41,711 nucleotides of DNA. Origin: DATDPY01 sp964395765 (GTDB lineage: Bacteria > Bacteroidota > Bacteroidia > Cytophagales > Cyclobacteriaceae). The stretch covers positions 1 to 41,711 of the forward strand of contig CAYNCU010000009.1 of the NCBI GenBank assembly GCA_964395765.1, written 5' to 3'. Shown here one piece after another: positions 17,413 through 25,987 of this stretch (positions are counted from its first letter, which is position 1; every line of letters starts with the position of its first letter). The position numbers and the translations under genes are program-made. A model generated the notes under the pieces. It saw only the letters and a list, made by a program, of their open reading frames with translations. It had not been told where the DNA came from and ran no database searches.

Positions 17413-17437
17413 TATAATCAGTGAGCCCTTATTTTTG
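17406..17437 (+). promoter_or_regulatory. probable promoter of the HU gene
   Basis: TATTTTTG at 17430-17437 matches TAnnTTTG exactly. TTTC at 17406-17409, 20 nt upstream, is one base off the TTTG -33 consensus. Transcription would begin near 17441, which leaves a leader of about 38 nt to the GTG at 17479. It argues against the in-frame GTG at 17437, which overlaps the -7 box. Confidence 0.42.
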
Positions 17438-17478
17438 TGGCTCCTAATAATTGGTTAAAATACAAAACTGGTAAAACT

Positions 17479-17772
17479 GTGACAAAGGCAGAAGTTATAT
17501 CGAAAATCTCAGAACAAACTGGAATAGACAAGGCCGATGTATCGGTCGCCGTCGAAGCCATGTTCAGCGTGGTTAAAAATACTCTTTCGGAAGGAGAGAA
17601 TATTTACATAAGGGGATTTGGGAGTTTTATTAATAAAAAAAGAGCGAGAAAGGTTGCCAGGAATATTTCCAAGAATACAGCGATCATTATCGATGAACAT
17701 TACATACCTAGTTTTAAACCCTCCAAAGTCTTTATCGAAAAGGTAAAAAACAGCAAAAAGCTGAAAGCCTGA
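17479..17772 (+). CDS. HU/IHF family DNA-binding protein
   Basis: This nucleoid protein bends DNA as a dimer. I start it at GTG 17479 (97 residues, VTKAEVISKISEQTGI...), where HU proteins normally begin. An in-frame GTG at 17437 would add 14 residues unlike the family and falls on the likely -7 promoter box. The helical dimerisation part covers about 1-45. The signature RGFGSFINKKRARKVARN with the beta-arm follows, then IPSFKPSKVF, which closes the fold. It heads a plus-strand group with the TPR protein, the tiny basic protein and rng, an order common in Bacteroidota. Confidence 0.92.
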   Translation: MTKAEVISKISEQTGIDKADVSVAVEAMFSVVKNTLSEGENIYIRGFGSFINKKRARKVARNISKNTAIIIDEHYIPSFKPSKVFIEKVKNSKKLKA

Positions 17773-17802
17773 AAAATCTCTTAAATTTCACTATGGTTAA
17801 TA

Positions 17803-18642
17803 ATGGCCAGGATCCGAATAATAATTTCATTAATAGCAATTTTCCTTATTGTCGCTTTGTATGAACTTCCCGGCAGTGTAGTGGATAATGGCAATAATAA
17901 CCTGGAAGCAAAGGATCAGGGCCATAAAAATGTTTCCGATTCCCTTGATGTTGCCATTGTGGATGCCCATAAGCAGGTATTATCGGATGAGACCCTGAAT
18001 AAAATTGAAACTTTAAAGAAAAAGCTTCCGGGTGCAGACCCTGAGCAGGAAATAAAATTAGTCGACTCGTTAAGTGACTTATATGTCACTTCAAACATTT
18101 ATGACAGTGCGGCAATGCTTTATGAAAAACTTCTTTCCGGCACATCAGATCCAGCCTATGTTCTTAAAACTGCTGATCTGTATTATGATGCCTACAATTT
18201 TGCAATGAACCGGGAAAAAGCCAGTTACCTGGGAAGTAAAGCGAGGCAATATTATAATATGATCCTTGATCAGGATTCCTCCCGGCTTGATATTAAAAAT
18301 AAAATAGCCATGACCTATGTTTCCAGTTCCAACCCGATGCGGGGTATAGCCATGCTTCGGGAGATCCTGGAACAGGACCCTCAGAATGAAGACGCTATTT
18401 ATAATATGGGCCTTCTTTCGTTGCAGTCCGGTCAATATGACAAAGCGGTGGAAAGATTTGAACAATTGACGAAAATAAACCCAAAAAACCTTCAGGGTCA
18501 GTTTTACCTCGGTCTCTCCTATTATGAATTGGGTGATAAAACCAAAGCTAAAACGCAGTTTCAACTCGTTAAAAGCATGGGGAATGACCCTGCAATTCTG
18601 ACCACTGTCGATAATTATTTAAACGAATTGAAAAATAATTAA
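17803..18642 (+). CDS. membrane-anchored tetratricopeptide repeat protein
   Basis: The 279-residue protein has a basic N-terminus followed by one hydrophobic segment at about 5-22 (IRIIISLIAIFLIVALYELP). This is a signal anchor or uncleaved signal, with the rest probably periplasmic. A linker to about residue 70 leads to TPR units from about 80 to the end. The clearest are PAYVLKTADLYYDAYNFA, EDAIYNMGLLSLQSGQYDKAVERFEQL and LQGQFYLGLSYYELGDKTKAK, with the W/L-G-Y-A-F-A-P spacing of TPRs. TPRs bind other proteins; the partner is unknown. It sits 30 nt after HU and 18 nt before the tiny basic protein gene, so co-transcription is likely. I know of no assigned function. Confidence 0.88.
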   Translation: MARIRIIISLIAIFLIVALYELPGSVVDNGNNNLEAKDQGHKNVSDSLDVAIVDAHKQVLSDETLNKIETLKKKLPGADPEQEIKLVDSLSDLYVTSNIYDSAAMLYEKLLSGTSDPAYVLKTADLYYDAYNFAMNREKASYLGSKARQYYNMILDQDSSRLDIKNKIAMTYVSSSNPMRGIAMLREILEQDPQNEDAIYNMGLLSLQSGQYDKAVERFEQLTKINPKNLQGQFYLGLSYYELGDKTKAKTQFQLVKSMGNDPAILTTVDNYLNELKNN

Positions 18643-18660
18643 TCATTTTAATCCAGGAAT

Positions 18661-18753
18661 ATGCCTTGCGGTAAGAAAAGAAAAAGACATAAAATAGCGA
18701 CGCATAAAAGAAAAAAGAGGCTTAGAAAAAACAGGCATAAGAAGAAACAATAG
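18661..18753 (+). CDS. 30-residue highly basic protein, AURKAIP1/COX24 (mS38/bS22)-like
   Basis: The peptide begins MPCGKKRKRHKIATHKRKKR and ends RKNRHKKKQ. About 60% of residues are Lys, Arg or His, and there is no acidic residue. The arrangement KKRKRHK-x3-HKRKKRLRK-x-RHKK resembles the AURKAIP1/COX24 domain of mitochondrial ribosomal protein mS38 and of the short bacterial proteins called bS22 in mycobacteria. A conserved protein of this length and opening sequence is annotated in many Bacteroidota. An AGGA sits just before the ATG. The location between the TPR gene and rng fits a translation or RNA-related role. That it is a small-subunit ribosomal protein is inference. Confidence 0.85.
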   Translation: MPCGKKRKRHKIATHKRKKRLRKNRHKKKQ

Positions 18754-18805
18754 TATTCTCTCTCATTCTTTTTGCATTTAGAAATGAAATTTTAATCGAA
18801 CAGCC

Positions 18806-20356
18806 TTGAATTATACGCTGGTTATTAATGCCAATGATCAAGGATGTCGGATAGCACTTTTAAAAGATAAAGATCTTGTTGAGTATCATTTTGAAGAAGA
18901 GACCAGCGAATTTAAAGTAGGGGACATTTACCTGGGAATAGTTAAAAAGATTGTTCCCGGGCTGAATGCAGCATTCATCGATATCGGTTTCGATAAAGAT
19001 GCATTTTTGCATTACCTTGATCTGGGAAGCCAGGTCAGATCCCTGAATAAATTCGTAAATCTTACTTTATCAAGAAAGAACTCTTCTTTAAAACTGAGTA
19101 CTTTCAGGCTTGAGCCTGAAATAAACAAGTTAGGCAAGATCGGACAGGTACTTAATAAAAATCAACAGGTACTTGTTCAGATTGTAAAAGAACCGATATC
19201 TTCCAAGGGTCCCCGCCTGACCTCAGAGCTTTCTCTAGCAGGCCGGTACCTCGTGCTTGTACCGTTTTCAAATGCCATCAATATTTCCAAAAAAATTGTC
19301 GAAAACGAAGAACGCAAGAGGCTTACACGGCTGATCTCTTCCATCAAATCTGACAATTTTGGCGTTATTATCAGGACCGTTGCCAAAGGAAAAGAAGTTG
19401 CCGAACTGGATAAGGATCTTCAGAACCTCATGGACCTTTGGGAAAAAGGAATTAAGAATTTAAAATCCGCTAAACCCCGGACAAAAGTAATCGGCGAAAT
19501 GGGAAGAGCTTCTTCCCTGATCCGTGACCTCCTTAATGAAGATTTCGATTCTATTTTTATTGATAGTAAAAACCTTTACGAGGATACAAGACTGTATATC
19601 AAAAATATTGCCCCGGAAAAAGAAAAAATAGTAAAGTTTTATAATGCAAAGACAAAAATCTTTGAACATTTCGGGATTGAAAAACAGGTAAAGACCCTCT
19701 TCGGTCAAACGGTTAACCTTCCGAATGGCGGCTATATTATCATAGAACATACGGAAGCCCTGCATGTAATTGATGTAAACAGCGGCAACAAATCCAATTC
19801 GTCGGGTGACCAGGAAACCACGGCACTGAATGTTAACCTTGAAGCCGCCAAAGAAATTGCAAGACAACTGGTACTCCGCGATATGGGAGGGATCATAGTA
19901 ATTGATTTCATCGATATGCGTAAGGTTGAGAACAGAAAACAGGTATATGAGAAAATGAAGTCGGAAATGAAACTCGACCGTTCTAAATATACTATCCTGC
20001 CTCTTTCAAAATTCGGCTTAATGCAAATCACCCGGCAAAGAGTAAGGCCGGAAATGAATATAACAACACAGGAAACCTGTCCCACCTGCGGAGGAACCGG
20101 GAAGATATCCGCAACCATACTCGTATCCGATCAGGTCGAGAAAAACCTGGAATATATCATTACAAAACAAAATGAAAAACACATTTCGGTTATCCTTCAT
20201 CCGTTCCTGCATTCCTATTTTACAAAAGGTATATTTTCAAAGCAGGTAAAATGGTATTTCAAGTATTTTGTATGGGTCAACCTTCAGAAAGATACTTCCT
20301 TTGGGATTACCGAATTTAAATTCATTAACCGGGTCGGCGATCCCATCGAAATTTAA
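18806..20356 (+). CDS. rng: ribonuclease G (RNase E/G family)
   Basis: This 516-residue endoribonuclease acts in rRNA maturation and mRNA decay. The start is TTG: the frame is closed upstream by TGA at 18785 and has no ATG. An S1 RNA-binding domain lies at about 36-130 (GDIYLGIVKKIVPGLNAAFIDIGFDKDAFLH) with an insert before its last strand. The RNase H-like and DNase I-like catalytic parts follow, with metal-binding D323 (HVIDVNSGN) and D367 (IVIDFIDM). The zinc-link CPTCGGTG lies near 425, then a small C-terminal domain. There is no long disordered RNase E tail, so RNase G is the better name. It follows the tiny basic protein gene by 52 nt. Confidence 0.95.
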   Translation: MNYTLVINANDQGCRIALLKDKDLVEYHFEEETSEFKVGDIYLGIVKKIVPGLNAAFIDIGFDKDAFLHYLDLGSQVRSLNKFVNLTLSRKNSSLKLSTFRLEPEINKLGKIGQVLNKNQQVLVQIVKEPISSKGPRLTSELSLAGRYLVLVPFSNAINISKKIVENEERKRLTRLISSIKSDNFGVIIRTVAKGKEVAELDKDLQNLMDLWEKGIKNLKSAKPRTKVIGEMGRASSLIRDLLNEDFDSIFIDSKNLYEDTRLYIKNIAPEKEKIVKFYNAKTKIFEHFGIEKQVKTLFGQTVNLPNGGYIIIEHTEALHVIDVNSGNKSNSSGDQETTALNVNLEAAKEIARQLVLRDMGGIIVIDFIDMRKVENRKQVYEKMKSEMKLDRSKYTILPLSKFGLMQITRQRVRPEMNITTQETCPTCGGTGKISATILVSDQVEKNLEYIITKQNEKHISVILHPFLHSYFTKGIFSKQVKWYFKYFVWVNLQKDTSFGITEFKFINRVGDPIEI

Positions 20357-20423
20357 TTAGTTGCCTTAAAAAGGGTAAATACATTCAGCACCTTTACTAA
20401 TTTTACAGTGTAATCAGAGTATT

Positions 20424-21506
20424 ATGATTGATAAGCTCGAAGCCATAAAAACGAGGTTTGAAGAAGTGGGACAACTACTGGTGGATCCGAAAACACTGGC
20501 GGATATGAAATTGTATTCCAAACTTGGCAAGGAATATAAAGAGCTTGAAAAAATTGTAAGGAAATTTGAAACGTATAAACAAATTCTGAATGATGTTCAT
20601 GGAGCCAAACAAGTCCTGGAAACAGAAAAGGATATGGAATTCCGTGAGATGGCAAAACTCGAGCTGGATGAACTTATTCCACAAAGAGAGAAAGTGGAAG
20701 AGGAATTGAAAGAGATGTTGATTCCAAAAGATCCTAATGACAATAAAAACGCGATCCTGGAAATCAGGGCAGGAACCGGTGGAGATGAAGCCGCCCTTTT
20801 TGCCGGCGATCTTTTCAGGATGTATGAAAGATATTGTGAGAAAAAAGGGTGGAAACTAGGCATAATTGATCTTACCACCGGCCCGTCAGGCGGATTTAAG
20901 GAAATTATAAGCACCATTTCAGGGGAAGGTGCCTATGGGGCGCTGAAATATGAATCCGGTGTCCATCGGGTTCAGCGGGTCCCCGTTACCGAAACACAAG
21001 GCCGGGTGCATACCTCCGCCGCGAGCGTGGCGGTACTCCCGGAAGTAGAAGATGTTGAGATCGAGTTGAATCTGAATGACGTTAGAAAGGATACCTTCTG
21101 TTCCTCGGGACCCGGAGGACAGTCGGTCAATACAACTTATTCGGCTATCCGGCTTACCCATATTCCTACGGGAATCGTCGTCACCTGCCAGGATGAAAAA
21201 TCCCAGATCAAAAATTTTGAAAAAGCATTAAATGTTCTCCGGTCAAGACTGTATGAAATTGAAATGGAAAAAATGAATGATGAGATCGGGGAACAAAGAA
21301 AATTGATGGTAGGTCGGGGCGACCGGTCGGATAAAATACGCACCTATAACTTCCCGCAAAGCAGGATCACCGATCACCGGATTAATTATTCGGTCTATAA
21401 TTTGCCTACCGTATTAAGCGGCGAACTGGATGATTTTATCGAGCAACTCAGGATCGCCGATAACGCGGAACGCCTCAAAGCCGGCAAGGAAAAAACGAAA
21501 AACTGA
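20424..21506 (+). CDS. prfA: peptide chain release factor 1
   Basis: RF1 ends translation at UAA and UAG. It has 360 residues, the family size. The codon-reading tripeptide PVT is at 187-189 (the RF1 form PxT, not the RF2 form SPF). The peptidyl-hydrolysing GGQ is at 231-233 within SSGPGGQSVN. Flanking signatures are IRAGTGGDEAALFAGDL, RVHTSAASVAVLPE and GRGDRSDKIRTYNFPQ. It starts 67 nt after rng. A near match to the -7 element (TAATTTTA at 20398-20405) lacks a recognisable -33 partner, so its own promoter is unproven. Confidence 0.97.
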   Translation: MIDKLEAIKTRFEEVGQLLVDPKTLADMKLYSKLGKEYKELEKIVRKFETYKQILNDVHGAKQVLETEKDMEFREMAKLELDELIPQREKVEEELKEMLIPKDPNDNKNAILEIRAGTGGDEAALFAGDLFRMYERYCEKKGWKLGIIDLTTGPSGGFKEIISTISGEGAYGALKYESGVHRVQRVPVTETQGRVHTSAASVAVLPEVEDVEIELNLNDVRKDTFCSSGPGGQSVNTTYSAIRLTHIPTGIVVTCQDEKSQIKNFEKALNVLRSRLYEIEMEKMNDEIGEQRKLMVGRGDRSDKIRTYNFPQSRITDHRINYSVYNLPTVLSGELDDFIEQLRIADNAERLKAGKEKTKN

Positions 21507-21565
21507 TAGCTTTTTTGGATTGCCGTCTTCAGCGATCGCCTGTATTAAAAATAATTTCATCAGTC

Positions 21566-21988
21566 ATGAAAATTTTCCAAAAAGAAATTTCCCTTCCGCG
21601 ATTCAGACGGGGATTTCATGTGATAACCGATCAGATCATCAGCGAATTTCCCGAACTGCAAACCATCCGTACAGGACTGTTGCATATACATCTCAAACAT
21701 ACCTCCGCAGGATTGTCCATAAACGAAAATGCCGACCCGACGGTAAGATATGATTTTGAATCTCATTTCAACCGGATGGTTCCCGAGAATATCTCCTATT
21801 ACGAACACGATGATGAAGGACCAGATGATATGCCCGCCCATCTTAAATCCTCACTGACAGGATGCCAGCTCACCATTCCGGTTACCGGTGGCAAGCTGAA
21901 TCTTGGAATCTGGCAAGGCATTTACTTGTGTGAATTCCGGAACAGGGGAGGGTCTAGAAGAATTGTATTAACGGTACAGGGAGAATAA
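21566..21988 (+). CDS. yjbQ: YjbQ / UPF0047 family protein (secondary thiamine-phosphate synthase-like)
   Basis: I start at the ATG 21566 (140 residues, MKIFQKEISLPRFRRGFHVI). The frame reads back to 21515, but those residues are not family-like. The conserved core is present: HLKHTSAGLSINENADPTV, a run of acidic and His residues (YEHDDEGPDDMPAHLKSS), and the C-terminal PVTGGKLNLGIWQGIYLCEFR. Members are compact beta proteins. Some have weak thiamine-phosphate synthase activity, and the true physiological role is not settled. It lies 59 nt after prfA and ends 72 nt from the stop of uvrA on the other strand. Confidence 0.9.
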   Translation: MKIFQKEISLPRFRRGFHVITDQIISEFPELQTIRTGLLHIHLKHTSAGLSINENADPTVRYDFESHFNRMVPENISYYEHDDEGPDDMPAHLKSSLTGCQLTIPVTGGKLNLGIWQGIYLCEFRNRGGSRRIVLTVQGE

Positions 21989-22060
21989 ATACAATCCGGT
22001 AATTTATTGAATTTCTGCTTTCCGCTTTCTAAACTCTGATTTCATATCCTGATCTCAGAT

Positions 22061-24892
22061 TTATTTATCCAACTTGTGCTTCAGAAATTGGGCGGTATAG
22101 CCTTTTGATTTTTTTACCATTTCTTCCGGGCTGCCTTCAAATACTATTTGCCCTCCCAATTCGTCCCCGCCTTCGGGACCAAGATCAATGATCCAGTCTG
22201 CATTCTTGATGATCTCCACGTTATGTTCAATAATCAACACACTGTGCCCTTCGGCAATTAACGCATTCATGGATTTAAGCAGTTTATTGATATCATGAAA
22301 ATGAAGCCCCGTAGTCGGTTCATCAAATATGAAAAGGATTCGTTCCTTTGCTTCACTGTTGGCCTTTCCGAGGAAGGAAGCAAGTTTTACTCTTTGCGCT
22401 TCCCCGCCGCTCAATGAATTGGAAGACTGACCTAAGCGGATATATCCCAGCCCCACCTCCTGCAAAGGTTTTAATTTTGAAATGATAGCATGTTCATCCC
22501 TGAAAAATTCAATACTTTCATCGATTGTCATTTCAAGCACTTCGCTGATGTTCTTGTCATTGTATTTCACCTCAAGCATTTCACTCCTGTATCTTTTTCC
22601 GCCGCAATTTTCGCAAGTAAGATAGATATCGGCCATGAACTGCATTTCCACTTTTATAGTACCTTCGCCCTGGCAGACCTCGCACCGTCCGCCTTCTACA
22701 TTAAAGGAAAAGTGCGAAGGTTTATAATTGCGCTGCATGGATAACGGCTGCTCCGCGTAAAGTTTCCGGATATTGTCAAATGCTTTTACATAGGTTACGG
22801 GGTTGCTCCGTGAGGATTTCCCGATCGGGTTCTGATCGACAAATTCCATTTGCGTGATAAGGTTATAATCACCTTCCATACGGTCAAATTTGCCGGTCGT
22901 ATCCGAAACAGATCCTAATATTTTGCCAAGGGCAGGGTATAAAATTCTTTTAACGAGCGTTGACTTTCCCGACCCGCTTACGCCGGTTATTACCGTCATC
23001 ACGTCGAGTGGGATTTTTACCGTAATATTCTTGAGATTATTTTCCCTTGCTCCTTCAATGATTATGCTGTTTCTCCATTGCCGTCTTTTGGCCGGGATCC
23101 GGATTGCATCCGTTCCATTGATAAATCGTGCGGTATAGGATTCTTTTTCGGCATTTATGTCATTAATATTTCCCTGGAAAACAAGGTTTCCTCCGTGGGC
23201 ACCCGCATCGGGACCGATATCCAGGATCTGATCGGCGGCACGGATAACTTCTTCTTCATGTTCAACGACGATTACGGTATTGCCCAGGTCGCGGAGTTGT
23301 TTTAAAACTTTTACAAGCCGGTTGGTATCGCGGGGATGAAGCCCTATACTGGGCTCATCCAGAATATACATCGACCCTACCAGGGAACTGCCCAGCGAGG
23401 TCGCTAATTTTATACGCTGGTATTCACCCCCGGAAAGAGAAGCGGTAAGCCGGTTGAGGGTAAGGTAACCGAGACCGACCAGGTCAAGATAAGTTAACCG
23501 GCTGGTGATTTCCTTAATAATTCTTTTTGCCACTTTATTACTGAATTCACCCAGGTTAAGGTCTTTAAAAAAAGCAAGGCATTTGGATACCGGCATTAAT
23601 ACGATATCCGTAATGGAGATCCCTCCTACTTTTACGTAGGAGGCATCTTTCCTGAGCCGGGTACCTTTACAATCCGGGCAAGTTGTTCTTCCACGGTAAC
23701 GACTCAACATTACCCGGTATTGGATCTTGTGCGTCTTGGATTCAATGTACCTGAAAAACTCATTCAATCCGTCGAAATACTTGTTGCCTTCCCACAAAAG
23801 ATCATATTGTTCCGCAGTAAGCTGGCCTATTGGTCTGTGAATAGGAAAATTAAAACGGGAAGCATTTTTAATTAAAGGTTCCTGCCACTCCTTCATGATC
23901 TCACTACGCCAGGGAACAATGGCACCGTCATATACCGAAAGACTTTTATCCGGGATCACCAGTTCTTCGTCAATACCCAGGATATTTCCGAACCCCTCAC
24001 AGGTTTTACATGCTCCGTAAGGATTATTAAAACTGAACAGATTAATGCTGGGTTCTTCAAATGTAATTCCATCCAGCTCAAATCGGTCGGAGAATGACTT
24101 CAAGCCTTTATCGGCAATTTCGATAATACAATCACCGTGAGATTCAAAATAGGCTGTTTGAATAGAGTCGGAAAGTCTGTAAACAAGGTCATTGTCATCG
24201 CTGGCAACGCTAACCCTGTCAATGACTACAAGCAGATCATTATGATTTTTATCGGCAAGGCGTTTATCCAGCAAATCATCTATAAGAATGATTTCATCTT
24301 TATAACGGACCCTGGTGAAGCCCTTGCTGAGCAGTACCCTGAGTTCTTCTTCCAGGCTGCGTTTATCTTTTACGGGAATGGGAGCCATAATAATCACCTT
24401 GGTTCCCGCTTTTTCCGCGAGAATATAATCAACAATTGAAGTCACGGTATCGCGACGAACTTCCTTGTTGCTTACCGGGGAATAGGTTATGCCTACCCGG
24501 GAAAACAATAATTTTAAATAATCATATATTTCTGTTGTTGTACCCACCGTAGACCGGGGATTTCTTGTATTAGCTTTTTGCTCTATAGCAATGGCCGGGG
24601 AAACACCCCGGATATAATCAACATCGGGCTTTTCCATTTTTCCCAGGAACTGACGGGCATAGGAGCTTAGGCTTTCGACATACATTCGCTGGCCTTCGGC
24701 AAACAAAGTATCAAAAGCAAGCGAAGATTTACCAGAACCTGACAATCCCGTAATCACCACCAGCTTGTTCCGGGGGATGGCAACACTCAGGTTTTTAAGG
24801 TTATTGACCCTGGCATTTTTAATGATTATAAACTGCTTTGGATCAAGCTGATCAATCTTTTCTACGGGTTCCGCAATTGTATGAACTGACAT
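22061..24892 (-). CDS. uvrA: excinuclease ABC subunit UvrA
   Basis: UvrA recognises bulky DNA lesions with UvrB in nucleotide excision repair. It has 943 residues, the normal length. It carries two ABC ATPase modules: Walker A GLSGSGKSS near residue 50 and GVSGSGKST near 638, with signatures SLSGGEYQR and SLSGGEAQR. Zinc-binding motifs are CKTCEGFG, CPDCKGTR, and the C-terminal CEVCQGEG paired with CENCGGKRY. The UvrB-interaction and insertion regions are intact. It diverges from the sigma factor gene across 278 nt. uvrB and uvrC are not in the window. Confidence 0.98.
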   Translation of the reverse strand: MSVHTIAEPVEKIDQLDPKQFIIIKNARVNNLKNLSVAIPRNKLVVITGLSGSGKSSLAFDTLFAEGQRMYVESLSSYARQFLGKMEKPDVDYIRGVSPAIAIEQKANTRNPRSTVGTTTEIYDYLKLLFSRVGITYSPVSNKEVRRDTVTSIVDYILAEKAGTKVIIMAPIPVKDKRSLEEELRVLLSKGFTRVRYKDEIILIDDLLDKRLADKNHNDLLVVIDRVSVASDDNDLVYRLSDSIQTAYFESHGDCIIEIADKGLKSFSDRFELDGITFEEPSINLFSFNNPYGACKTCEGFGNILGIDEELVIPDKSLSVYDGAIVPWRSEIMKEWQEPLIKNASRFNFPIHRPIGQLTAEQYDLLWEGNKYFDGLNEFFRYIESKTHKIQYRVMLSRYRGRTTCPDCKGTRLRKDASYVKVGGISITDIVLMPVSKCLAFFKDLNLGEFSNKVAKRIIKEITSRLTYLDLVGLGYLTLNRLTASLSGGEYQRIKLATSLGSSLVGSMYILDEPSIGLHPRDTNRLVKVLKQLRDLGNTVIVVEHEEEVIRAADQILDIGPDAGAHGGNLVFQGNINDINAEKESYTARFINGTDAIRIPAKRRQWRNSIIIEGARENNLKNITVKIPLDVMTVITGVSGSGKSTLVKRILYPALGKILGSVSDTTGKFDRMEGDYNLITQMEFVDQNPIGKSSRSNPVTYVKAFDNIRKLYAEQPLSMQRNYKPSHFSFNVEGGRCEVCQGEGTIKVEMQFMADIYLTCENCGGKRYRSEMLEVKYNDKNISEVLEMTIDESIEFFRDEHAIISKLKPLQEVGLGYIRLGQSSNSLSGGEAQRVKLASFLGKANSEAKERILFIFDEPTTGLHFHDINKLLKSMNALIAEGHSVLIIEHNVEIIKNADWIIDLGPEGGDELGGQIVFEGSPEEMVKKSKGYTAQFLKHKLDK

Positions 24893-25055
24893 AGGAATGC
24901 AAAGATAATCCAGTTGTTCTGAATCTTAAATTTGTTGATCGTGAAAGAGTTAACAATAATATAAGAAAATATAAGTAATTGATAGAGTTGATTTTAGGCT
25001 ATTCCTAATGAACAAATCCACTAAATGTTTCAAAAGGATTAAAAAACATGTTAAA

Positions 25056-25063
25056 TAATTTTG
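25056..25063 (+). promoter_or_regulatory. possible -7 element upstream of the ECF sigma gene
   Basis: TAATTTTG matches TAnnTTTG exactly and lies about 108 nt before the sigma factor ATG, in the AT-rich uvrA-sigma gap. No TTTG sits at the right distance upstream (nearest is TTTC, 24 nt away). The call is weak and may be chance in AT-rich DNA. Confidence 0.28.
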
Positions 25064-25170
25064 CAAATAAAAAATGATTTTAATAGCTTAGTTACCGCCA
25101 TAAAAATTAATGTTTAACAATTAACCAATATAATATGCAATAAACTTCTACGTTTTCTAAATGATACAAT

Positions 25171-25770
25171 ATGAAAATAAGTAAGGAGAGTGATCAGAAA
25201 CTTGTATCACTGTACATTAAAGGAAACGAAGAAGCATTTGGACAGCTTGTTAAACGGCACAAGTCTAAGGTCTTTACTACGATTAACCTGATTGTGCGCG
25301 ACCGCTATCTGGCAGAGGATCTTCTTCAGGAAACATTTATTAAAGCAATAAATACAATTAAAACAGGGCGCTATAATGAAGAAGGTAAATTTTTCCCCTG
25401 GATTATGCGAATCGCCCATAACCTGGCTGTTGATCATTTTCGCAAAGGAAAAAGATACCCGACTATTATCATGGAAGACGGCTGCCCCTTGTTTAATACC
25501 CTGGAGTTCTCAGAGGAATCCTATGAAAATGTTCAGATCACCAAGGATACACATGACCGTTTAAAAAAATTGATACAGGAATTACCATTAGCGCAAAAGG
25601 AAGTATTAATTATGCGGCATTATATGAAAATGTCCTTTAAAGAAATTGCGGAAACAACGGGGGTAAGTATTAATACAACATTGGGAAGGATGCGCTACGC
25701 CCTGATTAACCTCAGGAAAAAAATGACACTAACCAAGTCTGCCTATGATAAAAACTTTTACCCGGATTGA
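25171..25770 (+). CDS. RNA polymerase sigma-70 factor, ECF subfamily
   Basis: The 199-residue alternative sigma factor has a sigma2 region at about 20-95 (AFGQLVKRHKSKVFTTINLI, then YLAEDLLQETFIKAINTI and WIMRIAHNLAVDHFRK, which bind core polymerase and the -10). A linker is followed by a sigma4 helix-turn-helix at about 130-185 (LPLAQKEVLIMRHYMKMSFKEIAETTGVSINTT), which reads the -35. The next gene overlaps its end by 26 nt and looks like a small cytoplasmic anti-sigma protein. nth, an AsnB-like protein and a glycosyltransferase follow at short distances. Its target genes cannot be deduced from the window. Confidence 0.94.
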   Translation: MKISKESDQKLVSLYIKGNEEAFGQLVKRHKSKVFTTINLIVRDRYLAEDLLQETFIKAINTIKTGRYNEEGKFFPWIMRIAHNLAVDHFRKGKRYPTIIMEDGCPLFNTLEFSEESYENVQITKDTHDRLKKLIQELPLAQKEVLIMRHYMKMSFKEIAETTGVSINTTLGRMRYALINLRKKMTLTKSAYDKNFYPD

Positions 25771-25984
25771 TCTAATAAGATTTCTTTACAAGGAAACAAC
25801 CAAAGAAGAAGACAAGAGAATCAGGAAGGCCCTCCTGGTTGATGAAGACCTGAAGGAAGAATTTAAAAACCTGAAAAAGCTTATCAGGGATATTGAAAAT
25901 ATTGAGTTGGAACCTTCCGATGAAGTCCTGAAAAAGATTTTAAATTACTCCAAATCCCTTAATTTGCATTCGGTAAAATCATGA
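25745..25984 (+). CDS. small charged protein, possible cytoplasmic anti-sigma factor
   Basis: It has 79 residues, no signal peptide and no membrane segment. It is largely helical by appearance, with many Lys and Glu (FLYKETTKEEDKRIRKALLVD, EEFKNLKKLIRDIENIE). It starts inside the last codons of the sigma gene in another frame (26-nt overlap) and ends 3 nt before nth, so translation is very probably coupled. The opening DLIRFLYKETTKEED resembles the N-terminal helix that small Bacteroidota proteins encoded after ECF sigma genes share with anti-sigma factors. The role is inferred from position and this resemblance; I cannot see a ZAS zinc motif (no Cys or clustered His). Confidence 0.75.
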   Translation: MIKTFTRIDLIRFLYKETTKEEDKRIRKALLVDEDLKEEFKNLKKLIRDIENIELEPSDEVLKKILNYSKSLNLHSVKS

Positions 25985-25987
25985 CCG

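Noticed and set aside
17437..17478. GTG at 17437 as HU start
   Set aside because: It lies on the likely -7 promoter box and adds residues not seen in HU proteins; GTG 17479 matches the family start.
22000..22060. TCTGA...TCAGA stem between yjbQ and uvrA as a terminator
   Set aside because: Only five base pairs with a 15-nt loop and no clean T-run.
24900..24907. TATCTTTG (minus strand) as a uvrA -7 element
   Set aside because: It would leave a leader of only about 4 nt and has no -33 partner; a similar lone TACTTTTG before gldB (30851-30858) was rejected for the same reason.
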